From assembly GCF_001658005.1 (NCBI RefSeq), contig NZ_CP015986.1, positions 2,605,501 through 2,669,500 of the forward strand: a stretch of 64,000 bases of DNA, written 5' to 3'. Source of the DNA: Sphingobium sp. EP60837 (GTDB lineage: Bacteria > Pseudomonadota > Alphaproteobacteria > Sphingomonadales > Sphingomonadaceae). Below, one piece after another: positions 49,775-56,740 of this stretch. Both the position numbers and the translations under genes were made by a program. The notes under the pieces were generated by a model. That model saw only the letters and a program-made list of their open reading frames with translations. It was not told the origin of the DNA and ran no database searches. Within the stretch, counting starts at the first letter, position 1, and each line of letters starts with the position of its first letter.

Positions 49775-50015
49775 AATCGTCCCCCCTCATTCCCTTGGCT
49801 AATACCGTGATGATCGTATGCCCCCGCAACATAACGCGGGCGCCGCAGCCAAGCTTGACCGAGCGACAGCCCATCTGCGCCGCGGTGCGTACCGCGTTGG
49901 TCAGCATCATTTCCCGAATGGGTGTGAGATCATATCCATGGACCCGCTCGATGTAGCGGACCAGCGCATGATCGCTGACTATGACCGGCTCAGTTTCCGG
50001 CGCCCCCGTTTTCAT
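49767..50015 (-). CDS. Hypothetical phage protein
   Basis: An 82-residue protein: VIVSDHALVRYIERVHGYDLTPIREMML, then GARVMLRGHTIITVLAKGM. The 'SDHALvRYlERVHG' start followed by a strand pair is shared by short proteins in alphaproteobacterial phages and resembles the DUF4258/RelE-like small fold. It is not established as a toxin; no antitoxin partner is adjacent. Confidence 0.55.
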   Translation of the reverse strand: MKTGAPETEPVIVSDHALVRYIERVHGYDLTPIREMMLTNAVRTAAQMGCRSVKLGCGARVMLRGHTIITVLAKGMRGDDFV

Positions 50016-50037
50016 CTTATCCCCCGCTGTTGAAATG

Positions 50038-50109
50038 CTACCTGTCGTTTGCTGGCCATCTCCACTCTGATGGCCCGAAGATGCGCGACAGGATCTTGAA
50101 GCTGTCCAT
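50038..50109 (-). CDS. Possible 23-residue peptide
   Basis: A minimal ORF whose ATG overlaps the previous stop (TGATG). It encodes MDSFKILSRIFGPSEWRWPA and three more residues. Tight coupling is the only support; it may be chance. Confidence 0.2.
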   Translation of the reverse strand: MDSFKILSRIFGPSEWRWPANDR

Positions 50110-50465
50110 CATTCCCCCTCTGGTGTGCCGAAGATTGTCGGGCTGGGCAGGTAGTCAGGATTGAGCTTCACACTGATGCGGAAGCGGCCATTGCACTTGA
50201 CCCAGGAGCCTGCATCCATTTCGATCATGAAATCGTAGGGTGAGTTCAGTGCTTCGACACGCCAGCCCTTCATGTCGATGTCAGAAGCCAGGTGGGGCAC
50301 CTTGCCGTCGCCGCGAAGTTCAAGCACGCCCACGAAGCCGGAATGATCCACCGCCTCTTGTGGATTTTTGTAGAACTGGATGCCTGCCGACTGCTCCCCA
50401 TCTTCGACCCTTTGCTTCGTCTCAATCTGAAGCAGGTTGAAACGTTCGATCTGTTCTGCGTCCAT
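50109..50465 (-). CDS. Hypothetical phage protein
   Basis: A 118-residue protein from ATG at 50465, preceded by GGGGGG and overlapping the upstream stop. The N-terminal helix (DAEQIERFNLLQIETKQRVE) is followed by a beta-rich part (FVGVLELRGDGKVPHLASDI, WVKCNGRFRISVKLNPDYL). No family recognised. Part of a string of small coupled leftward genes between the DUF6378 gene and terminase. Confidence 0.5.
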   Translation of the reverse strand: MDAEQIERFNLLQIETKQRVEDGEQSAGIQFYKNPQEAVDHSGFVGVLELRGDGKVPHLASDIDMKGWRVEALNSPYDFMIEMDAGSWVKCNGRFRISVKLNPDYLPSPTIFGTPEGE

Positions 50466-50650
50466 CATTCCCCCCTCATCCACCGCTGAGCTGCGTCAAA
50501 GCCTGTGGGCCATGTGTCTAACTGGAGAAGCCTGCCGTGGATGATGAACATCCTTGTCAGTATCTCCGAATACGCCTCCGGATGCTGGTTCAGTCTCCGG
50601 GTGAGGAAGAGGAGTTCTAGCTGTAGGAGGGTGCGTTCGAGGTAGGCCAT
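50465..50650 (-). CDS. Small hypothetical protein, 61 residues
   Basis: The start at 50650 follows AAAAGGGG at a proper distance; a longer frame upstream lacks support. The product is two amphipathic helices (ERTLLQLELLFLTRRL and SEILTRMFIIHGRLL) ending WMRGE. Its stop overlaps the next start. About 170 bases without a gene lie upstream. Confidence 0.5.
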   Translation of the reverse strand: MAYLERTLLQLELLFLTRRLNQHPEAYSEILTRMFIIHGRLLQLDTWPTGFDAAQRWMRGE

Positions 50651-50821
50651 GCTATTCCCCTTTTGGCGATGCCTTCGGCCCGGGCTGGTCATGAACCGAG
50701 CCGGTGCCCGTCTCGGCCATACGGTGACCATCCCTATCGCGGGGAAAGCCACAGCAGCAGAACGATAGGATGAGCGTGACGCCCCGCAGTACGCAGCCTG
50801 GTCTATGCCCACGCGCTCCCC

Positions 50822-51034
50822 TCACTTGCCCGCCTCCTTGTGCTTGCGGTAGTGAGGAGGCGACCCATCTTCTGCGACCATGTGCGCGGGGAGATCATCC
50901 CTAAGGCAATGCGGCATGTACGCTGCTTTGAACTGCCCGCACTCGCACGGCATCCAGTTCCAGCATTTCGCCACCTGAATGAACCCATCGCGACAAGTTA
51001 GGCTCTGCCGCTGGTAGGACGAACACTCACTCAT
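50822..51034 (-). CDS. Cysteine-rich small protein
   Basis: A 70-residue protein starting at 51034 on the stop of its neighbour. The first 45 residues hold five to six cysteines (SECSSYQRQSLTCRDGF, CWNWMPCECG, HCLRDDL), suggesting a metal-binding fold. The C-terminus is basic. No family recognised. Confidence 0.45.
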   Translation of the reverse strand: MSECSSYQRQSLTCRDGFIQVAKCWNWMPCECGQFKAAYMPHCLRDDLPAHMVAEDGSPPHYRKHKEAGK

Positions 51035-51198
51035 CACCGCCTCCTGATATTCCTGTGCCAGTATTCCGCTGCGTGTAGATCGACCCCCAGCCTCCGTGCG
51101 TAGGCTCCAGCATCCTTCCGGCTCCTGTCCTCCTGGAGAAGCCAGCAGATGAAACGGGTGGCAGGAGAAAGGTCGTCACGGTCGAAGAGGTCGGGCAT
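51034..51198 (-). CDS. Small hypothetical protein, 54 residues
   Basis: ATG at 51198 (MPDLFDRDDLSPATRFICWL) gives 54 codons. The second half, DAGAYARRLGVDLHAAEYWH, is helical and basic, resembling a small DNA- or RNA-binding element. Its stop overlaps the next start by one base, and the DUF6378 stop is one base upstream. The tight packing on both sides makes it likely real. Confidence 0.5.
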   Translation of the reverse strand: MPDLFDRDDLSPATRFICWLLQEDRSRKDAGAYARRLGVDLHAAEYWHRNIRRR

Positions 51199-51199
51199 G

Positions 51200-51547
51200 T
51201 CATGCGCTAAACCCGGTCAGCAGCCGGTCAGCCACGAGCTTTGCGTATCCGGCAATATCCACCCAGCTATCGGCATAGTCAGGGTCGCCATTCACGATGC
51301 GCCCCAGCTTGTGCGCGATCATCTCCAGTGCTTCGACCTGATCAGGTGCGAGGCTGGAGCGGGCGCGGCAGTCGAACAGAACGGTCTTAATGCCCTGGGT
51401 GACGGCGGCGTGCTTGTCGAAGCGTCCGTAACGGCTTCCACGCTCTTCCAAGGTAGCCGCAATGTCAGCAGGGACAGTGCCGCACGCGCCGCACGGCAAT
51501 CCCATTGGCACACCATGTGCGCAGTCGTTCGTGACCCCCTGTGTCAT
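51200..51547 (-). CDS. DUF6378 protein
   Basis: A 115-residue protein. CGACGTVPADIAATLEERGSRYGRF, then AVTQGIKTVL and LAPDQVEALEMIAHKLGRIVNGDPDYADSWVDIAGYAKLV, is the DUF6378 signature, common in phages; related all-alpha folds include nucleotide pyrophosphohydrolases. It is the first gene of the leftward operon whose promoter region holds the dyad at 51596-51613, so it is probably an early or middle gene under the prophage repressor. Confidence 0.75.
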   Translation of the reverse strand: MTQGVTNDCAHGVPMGLPCGACGTVPADIAATLEERGSRYGRFDKHAAVTQGIKTVLFDCRARSSLAPDQVEALEMIAHKLGRIVNGDPDYADSWVDIAGYAKLVADRLLTGFSA

Positions 51548-51595
51548 GCGTTACCCTCCGAGATGGTGGTGGTCATTTTGGGAAGCTCCATAATA

Positions 51596-51624
51596 GTTTC
51601 AAATATCATACTTTGGAGTTTCAG
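51596..51624 (-). promoter_or_regulatory. Operator dyad upstream of the DUF6378 operon
   Basis: AGTTTCA-AATA-TCATACT (51596-51613) is one of four copies of an 18-bp dyad in the prophage's early promoters. A further half-site AGTTTCA follows at 51618-51624. It lies about 50 bases upstream of the leftward gene start at 51547. The right half deviates from the consensus, so this may be a weaker site. Confidence 0.65.
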
Positions 51625-51681
51625 GTAGGGCCTATTTTAGAAGGCTGATTTCAGCAGGGCTTGAAGCTCGCAGCGGACAGA

Positions 51682-51846
51682 GGGGACAAGGGACACACCC
51701 TAAAGGGTGTGTGTCCTGTCCGTCCCCTCGTCAGCTTCCGCCGCATGTCCGTCCCCACCATTGTCCCTTCGACTGAAAAAATGGCTGTTTTCCGTGGTTT
51801 TTTAGGGGACAAGTTGAAATGTCCCCTCTTGTCCCTTCTTGTCCCC
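51682..51846. repeat. Cluster of GGGACA/TGTCCC motifs with two hairpins
   Basis: About ten copies of GGGAC or GTCCC occur in 165 bases, including two copies of TGTCCGTCCCC and a double TTGTCCC(TTC) at the right end. Two hairpins stand out: GGACACACCC-taaa-GGGTGTGTGTCC (51691-51716) and GGGGACA-N8-TGTCCCC (51805-51826). It abuts the 3' end of the primase-helicase gene. Iterons plus hairpins next to a primase gene suggest a replication origin or initiator site. Confidence 0.5.
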
Positions 51847-53840
51847 TAGCCATTTTTAGAGATCAGGAGGGACGAGGCCATTTGTCCGTCATTTACGACC
51901 CATCCATGTCCCTCCGGGACGATGATTTCGGCAGTCAAAAGAGCCCCGATTAGACGGTTGGGCTGACCCGGCTTTAGGGCCTGTTTTGACGCCTCTTCGC
52001 TCATGCCCATGCCTGTGACGAGATACCGCATGAGGGCTGATCGGCTGACATAGGGAGCGCCTTTTGCCTCCTCCGCGCCAGACGCATACCAAGCCGCCGA
52101 GAAGGTCTTTTTCCATGACGACAGCTTGTCGTCCTTCTTCCGCTCGATGGGGGGCTCAGCCATCACCGGGACGGCGCTGGAGACCTGCTCCCCATCCTCA
52201 TCGAGCCACCCGGCAAGCGGCACATTGTGCAATTCGACAAAGACATCCTCCGCCTCCTCGCCGTCCTTCATTTTCTTCTGCGCGATTTTGCGGAGATCCC
52301 CGACTGGGGTGACACTGATTTCTATTTCGAGCGCGCCACGCCATGCTGATGAGCCGCGAGCCCGGTGCTGGGCCTCGTCGGACACGCCAGTATGATGGAC
52401 TAGTAGGACCGAGCAGCCAAATTCCCGCATGAGCGCGCCACAGGCGTCGATCATGGTCTTGGCGTCCTGGGCGCTATTTTCATCGCCCTGGAGGAAGCGA
52501 TGCAGCGTATCGACCACGATCAGGCGAGGGAGTTCACCCAGCGCGCGGATACTATCAGAAACCCGCCTGTATCCCTCGGGTGTGTTGAGGTCGCATCCCG
52601 CCTTACTCAGCCACATGTTGAGCTTTGCAGCGCCATGGTGGACCTTCCATGCCGCCACGCGCCCCCGCAGCCCGCTATGCCCTTCACCGGCCAGATAGAC
52701 GACGCCGCCTGGCTTGATCTTGTGTCCGTTCCATTCCGGCTTTGCCGATGCGATGTGAAGGCACCAGTCGAGAACGACAAAGGTTTTGCCGCCGCCAGAC
52801 GGGCCATGCACCATGATAAGTGCCTCATCCTGAAGCCAGCGCTTGACGAGCCAGCGAATGGGCTGGGGCTGCGCGCAGAAGTCGTCCGCAGGGATTAGCC
52901 AGTCGTCTTGGGGGGGATTGAGCAGCAACGCCAGATCACCCCCAGACTGCACATAATCGTTTGCGTCCCCGCGATCGGGCGGGGTGATGACAGAGCAGCC
53001 ATATTTAGCTGATGCCTGGTCGGCATATTTCTGGCCGGTTCCGCTTTCGTCATTGTCTGCCACGATAACAATGGCGAGCGCCGGGCCATACTGCTCCCTC
53101 AGAGAGCCGACGACGGGAATGATGTTGCTGGCGCTATAGGCAAGGACGCACGGGCGGCCTGTCGCCTCGTGTATTGTGGCAGCAGTGGCGAAGCCTTCGG
53201 CCACGTAAAGGACGCCCGGCGACATGTCCCCGACCATCCAGGAACATCCGCCCGTCAAGCCACCGGCATGATAGAGCTTGCCGCCATCGTGGGCGATATA
53301 CTGGAGAGACGCCAGTTCGCCATCGGCCTTGTAAAGCGGCACCATGAGGCGCCCGTCACCTGTAACGCGAGCGCCGTTGGGCTGAACGCCCTTGCGCGCC
53401 AGATAGGGGTGATCGGCGCTGGCCGGCATCGATCGCTCCCAGATGGTCGCCACGGTATCAGCGGCGACGGCGCGGTTGCGCTCCAGTTCATGATCGCGAA
53501 TATCCCGCGCCTCACGCATCTTTCGCGCCTGCGCCATCTTTTCAGCGTCGGTGAGGTCACGCCCGAGATCCGCCCGCCACTCCTGCTTGATCCCGCTCTT
53601 CCAGCAGCCGAAACATCCAGTGGATGCGCCATCATTGTAGAAAGCAACATACCAACCTGTGTCGCCACGAGCTTTGCCGTCCGATGAAAAGCGGTGGATC
53701 CGACCGTCCATCTGGATCGAGGCTGGCGCCGATAGGCCACTTTCGCGCATCGCGTCAGCAAGTTGCGTCTCTGGTGGCTCGACATTGCGGCGCGACGGCG
53801 GCGACCATGGCCCGCCTAAAATATTGCTGAGATCGGCCAC
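51846..53840 (-). CDS. Prophage primase-helicase (TOPRIM plus RecA-like ATPase)
   Basis: A 664-residue protein. An N-terminal region with YNDGASTGCFGCW resembles a reduced zinc-binding domain. A TOPRIM domain (about 205-300) has LYVAEGFATAATIHE and IVIVADNDESGTG, with the catalytic Glu and Asp. A RepA/AAA_25 ATPase (about 330-560) has Walker A GPSGGGKT and RLIVVDTLHRFLQG. It should prime and unwind phage DNA. It follows an HTH gene by 3 bases and shares its repressed promoter. Confidence 0.85.
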   Translation of the reverse strand: MADLSNILGGPWSPPSRRNVEPPETQLADAMRESGLSAPASIQMDGRIHRFSSDGKARGDTGWYVAFYNDGASTGCFGCWKSGIKQEWRADLGRDLTDAEKMAQARKMREARDIRDHELERNRAVAADTVATIWERSMPASADHPYLARKGVQPNGARVTGDGRLMVPLYKADGELASLQYIAHDGGKLYHAGGLTGGCSWMVGDMSPGVLYVAEGFATAATIHEATGRPCVLAYSASNIIPVVGSLREQYGPALAIVIVADNDESGTGQKYADQASAKYGCSVITPPDRGDANDYVQSGGDLALLLNPPQDDWLIPADDFCAQPQPIRWLVKRWLQDEALIMVHGPSGGGKTFVVLDWCLHIASAKPEWNGHKIKPGGVVYLAGEGHSGLRGRVAAWKVHHGAAKLNMWLSKAGCDLNTPEGYRRVSDSIRALGELPRLIVVDTLHRFLQGDENSAQDAKTMIDACGALMREFGCSVLLVHHTGVSDEAQHRARGSSAWRGALEIEISVTPVGDLRKIAQKKMKDGEEAEDVFVELHNVPLAGWLDEDGEQVSSAVPVMAEPPIERKKDDKLSSWKKTFSAAWYASGAEEAKGAPYVSRSALMRYLVTGMGMSEEASKQALKPGQPNRLIGALLTAEIIVPEGHGWVVNDGQMASSLLISKNG

Positions 53841-53843
53841 GGG

Positions 53844-54014
53844 TCAGGCAGCCAGATAGTCGGAGAGAGACTTTACCGCCTTGTACGAGATGTCCGCACC
53901 CTCGCGAGCACGGCGGACGATATAATAGGATAAGCCAGTGCGCTTTGCCACCAGCTTCAAATTGCGATCTTCGAGACGTTTCCGGATGCAATCTATCGTC
54001 AACATTTCAACCAT
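53844..54014 (-). CDS. Small helix-turn-helix protein (Cro-like)
   Basis: The ATG at 54014 (MVEMLTIDCIRKRL) or 54005 gives a 56- or 53-residue protein. The pattern DRNLKLVAKRTGLSYYIVRRAREG is a helix-turn-helix as in small Cro/CI relatives. The dyad at 54027-54044 lies 13 bases upstream, so it is probably autoregulated. It is cotranscribed with the primase-helicase. Confidence 0.7.
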   Translation of the reverse strand: MVEMLTIDCIRKRLEDRNLKLVAKRTGLSYYIVRRAREGADISYKAVKSLSDYLAA

Positions 54015-54026
54015 TTCCCCAACTGG

Positions 54027-54044
54027 AGTTTGATAATTGAAACT
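54027..54044. promoter_or_regulatory. Operator dyad between HTH-primase and Sak4 operons
   Basis: AGTTTGA-TAAT-TGAAACT matches the consensus AGTTTCA-N4-TGAAACT in all but one base. It lies in the 115-base gap between two divergent early operons, close to the leftward start and 86 bases from the rightward one. A half-site, AGTTTGA, recurs at 54066-54072. Binding here could silence replication genes in both directions. Confidence 0.7.
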
Positions 54045-54129
54045 TTTATGTTGCAACGTCAACCAAGTTTGATACTCTTTCTCTCGCGCCGACACCCGGA
54101 ATGGCCCGAACGTCGGCGGGAGAATCGAT

Positions 54130-54807
54130 ATGGCTATCAACCTAAAGAGCACGTCGGGCATCTCTGCCAGTGGCGTGAAAATCCTGGCCTACGGGCAGGC
54201 GGGCGCAGGCAAGACCTCGCTGATCCCGTCGCTTCCTGATCCCATCATCTTGTCAGCGGAAGGCGGCCTGCTTTCCATTCAGGACCATGACCTGCCGTAT
54301 ATCGAGGTAGGCAGCATGGAAGCGCTGCGGGAGGCTTATGAATGGCTGTCCAGTAGTGACGAAGCAAAGCAGTTCAAGAGTGTGGCGCTCGACAGTATCA
54401 GCGAGATTGCCGAGGTCGTTCTTGCCCATGAGTTGAAGAACAACAAGGATGGGCGCGCGGCCTACGGTGAACTCAATAGCACTATGGCCGAACTAATCAG
54501 GGCCTTCCGCGATCTTCCCGACAAGCATGTCTACTTCACAGCCAAGCTGGAGAAGTCGCAGGATGAAATGGGTAAACTGCTCTACAATCCATCCATGCCT
54601 GGCAAGAGCCTGACGCAGCAACTCCCATATTTCTTCGACATCGTCTTGGCCCTGCGGGTGGAGCGGGACGGTGATGGAACCGCCCAGCGGATGCTCATGA
54701 CTGACAGCGACGGCTCATGGACCGCCAAGGCCCGCGGTGCTCGCGGCAAGCTGGACATGTGGGAAGAGCCAGATCTGGGCGTTATTATCCGGAAGCTGGC
54801 AGCATGA
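54130..54807 (+). CDS. Sak4-like RecA-fold ATPase (AAA_24)
   Basis: A 225-residue protein. GGGAGA precedes ATG by 8 bases. Walker A is GQAGAGKTS (22-30); the rest, KSVALDSISEIAEVVLAHEL and the LMTDSDGSWTAKARGARGKLD tail, fits the phage Sak4 family of single-strand annealing recombinases with a RecA-like core. It heads a six-gene rightward operon whose later genes include an SSB-like protein and a nuclease, as usual for Sak4 loci. Confidence 0.85.
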   Translation: MAINLKSTSGISASGVKILAYGQAGAGKTSLIPSLPDPIILSAEGGLLSIQDHDLPYIEVGSMEALREAYEWLSSSDEAKQFKSVALDSISEIAEVVLAHELKNNKDGRAAYGELNSTMAELIRAFRDLPDKHVYFTAKLEKSQDEMGKLLYNPSMPGKSLTQQLPYFFDIVLALRVERDGDGTAQRMLMTDSDGSWTAKARGARGKLDMWEEPDLGVIIRKLAA

Positions 54808-55184
54808 CCTGGGCGGCACAATGGCTTGAGGCCAAAGCAGCCGAGGCGGCGGCGACTGCAAAGCGCCGCTGGATCGAAGATCAGATGGCGAAGGATATGG
54901 ATCTCGCCAACGCAAAGGAAGGGTCAAGCACCCATAAGGTTGACGGCTTCGCCATCAAGATCACCACGCGGCTTAACCGCAAGATCGACGGCGACCGATT
55001 GCAGGAGCTGGCGGCTGAAAATGGGCTGTCGGATCACCTGTCCGCGCTGTTCCGGTGGAAGCCGGAGATCAACATGAGCGCATGGAAGAACGCGGCTGAC
55101 AACATCACGCGCCCCTTGTCGGCAGCCATCACCACAGAGCCGGGGCGCCCGTCTTTCGCAATCACTCCAATCGAAGAGGAATAA
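54804..55184 (+). CDS. Phage protein DUF7173-like
   Basis: A 126-residue protein overlapping the Sak4 stop by ATGA. A Lys/Ala-rich N-terminal helix (AAEAAATAKRRWIEDQMAK) is followed by KVDGFAIKITTRLNRKID and LSALFRWKPEINMSAWKNA. Proteins like this follow Sak4-like genes in many phages and are of unknown function. Role in recombination is inferred from context only. Confidence 0.6.
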   Translation: MTWAAQWLEAKAAEAAATAKRRWIEDQMAKDMDLANAKEGSSTHKVDGFAIKITTRLNRKIDGDRLQELAAENGLSDHLSALFRWKPEINMSAWKNAADNITRPLSAAITTEPGRPSFAITPIEEE

Positions 55185-55189
55185 CTATC

Positions 55190-55672
55190 ATGGCGTTTTT
55201 AGGTCAATCATACGCGGCTGACGATCTGCCGCAGGGTAACGGCTTCGATCCGCTTCCGGATGGCTGGTATGATGTCAACATCACCAAGGCGGAGGTGAAG
55301 GACACCAAGACGGGAGGCGGCGCCTATATCGCGGTCGGCTACACTGTTACCGGCCCCACACATGAGGGGCGGATTGTGTTCGGCAATCTCAACATCCGCA
55401 ACCAGAACCCTAAGGCAGAAGAGATCGGACGTCAGCAGCTTGGCGATCTGATGCGGGCCATCGGCCTCGCCAAGGTTGAGGATAGCGACCAGTTGATCGG
55501 CGGATCCTGCAAGGTGAAACTCAAGATCAAGCGGGATGAGCAATATGGGGACAAGAACGAGGTCGTCGCCTGGAAGGCTGCCGGCCTATCCATGCCCAGT
55601 GCCGCAGTCATCGCCAACAGTGCCGCAAGTAGCAACGGCGGCGGCTCGCGCCCCCCTTGGGCGAAGAACTGA
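55190..55672 (+). CDS. DUF669 protein, likely ssDNA-binding
   Basis: A 160-residue protein: FDPLPDGWYDVNITKAEVKDTKTGGGAYIAVGYTV, then GRIVFGNLNIRNQNPKAEEIGRQQL and a C-terminal flexible Ser/Gly tail. This is the DUF669 pattern, an OB-like fold linked to phage single-strand-binding function. The tail ends in basic and aromatic residues rather than the acidic tip of cellular SSB. It lies 5 bases after the previous gene. Confidence 0.8.
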   Translation: MAFLGQSYAADDLPQGNGFDPLPDGWYDVNITKAEVKDTKTGGGAYIAVGYTVTGPTHEGRIVFGNLNIRNQNPKAEEIGRQQLGDLMRAIGLAKVEDSDQLIGGSCKVKLKIKRDEQYGDKNEVVAWKAAGLSMPSAAVIANSAASSNGGGSRPPWAKN

Positions 55673-55729
55673 TGTGACCGGAGGCTGGGCTTTGTCCCAG
55701 CCCGAGGATCAAGCCAGTTTGGAGCCGCC

Positions 55730-56740
55730 ATGACCGCCATTCCAGAACCCAATCACTCCATCGCAGCCCTGATAGACGAGGCCCACGCCCAAGCTAAATC
55801 TAAGCCGCGGCCGCATTTCGGCCTGTCCATGGTCGGGCACCATTGCGAGCGATTCTTGTGGCTAAACTTCCGCTGGGCGGTGATTGAGCAGCATGAGGGG
55901 CGCATCCTTCGCCTGTTCCGGCGAGGACACCGCGAGGAAGAAACCATCCTTGCCGACCTTGTTAGAATCGGCGTCAAGGTCGTGACTACGCAGGCCAAGG
56001 TGGATTTCGGCAGTCATGTATCCGGATCTGTGGACGGCGTTCTGGAAAATGTACCGGGCGGGGGCAAGGTGCGCCACCTTGCCGAGTTCAAGACGCACAG
56101 TAAAAAGTCCTTTGATCAGTTGGCGAAGGACGGGCTGCAGAAAGCCAAGCCGATGCACTGGGCGCAGATGCAGACCTATATGCTGGGCCTGGGGTTGGAG
56201 CGCGGCCTCTATGTTGCTGTTTGCAAGGATGATGACCGGCTTCATACCGAACGCGTAAAACTGGATAGTGAGGCGGCAAAGGCCCTCGTGGAGCGGGCAC
56301 GCAGGATTGCGACAAGCGACCGCCTGCCGCCGCCCATATCGACTGACCCAACATGGTATCAGTGCCGCTTCTGCCCAGCCTATGCCTTTTGCCACCAGTC
56401 GGAGCCGACCAGGCAAGTCAATTGCCGCACATGCGCGCTATCGACGGCAAGGCCAGATAGCACGTGGCAGTGTGAGCGCTGGAAAGACGCCATTCCCGAC
56501 GACCACCAGCATGGCGGATGTTGGGGACATGTGCTGCATCCCGATCTTGTGCCGTGGGAGATGGTGCGCGGCACCGATGGGAGCGCGACCTACCTCATCG
56601 ACGGCAAGGAATATGTAAACGGCGATGATGGCCACGATAGCGGCGACCTGCTCACGCTTTGTTCCTTGGGACAGTCAGACATAGGCAAGGCGATAGCTAG
56701 GCATTTCCCAAGCGCGGAGTTGTTAGCCAATGCTTCGTGA
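55730..56740 (+). CDS. PD-(D/E)XK nuclease with Fe-S cysteines (Cas4/AddB-like)
   Basis: A 336-residue exonuclease-like protein. The nuclease core has Asp102 (VDGVLENV) and Glu119-Phe-Lys121 (AEFKTH). Cys39 (GHHCERFLW) upstream and Cys212-x2-Cys215-x5-Cys221 downstream reproduce the four-cysteine 4Fe-4S pattern of Cas4 and AddB. A second Cys/His-rich stretch follows (CRTC, CERW, HGGCWGH), probably a zinc finger. It would resect DNA ends for the Sak4 recombinase. The helicase start overlaps its stop by 11 bases. Confidence 0.85.
   Translation: MTAIPEPNHSIAALIDEAHAQAKSKPRPHFGLSMVGHHCERFLWLNFRWAVIEQHEGRILRLFRRGHREEETILADLVRIGVKVVTTQAKVDFGSHVSGSVDGVLENVPGGGKVRHLAEFKTHSKKSFDQLAKDGLQKAKPMHWAQMQTYMLGLGLERGLYVAVCKDDDRLHTERVKLDSEAAKALVERARRIATSDRLPPPISTDPTWYQCRFCPAYAFCHQSEPTRQVNCRTCALSTARPDSTWQCERWKDAIPDDHQHGGCWGHVLHPDLVPWEMVRGTDGSATYLIDGKEYVNGDDGHDSGDLLTLCSLGQSDIGKAIARHFPSAELLANAS

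Noticed and set aside
49767..50015. Toxin-antitoxin module
   Set aside because: The small fold recalls RelE/DUF4258 proteins, but there is no adjacent antitoxin-like gene and the context is phage morphogenesis.
51682..51846. CRISPR array
   Set aside because: The repeated GGGACA motifs are short and irregularly spaced, with no unique spacers of constant length. No cas genes are present; the Cas4-like nuclease belongs to the phage recombination operon.
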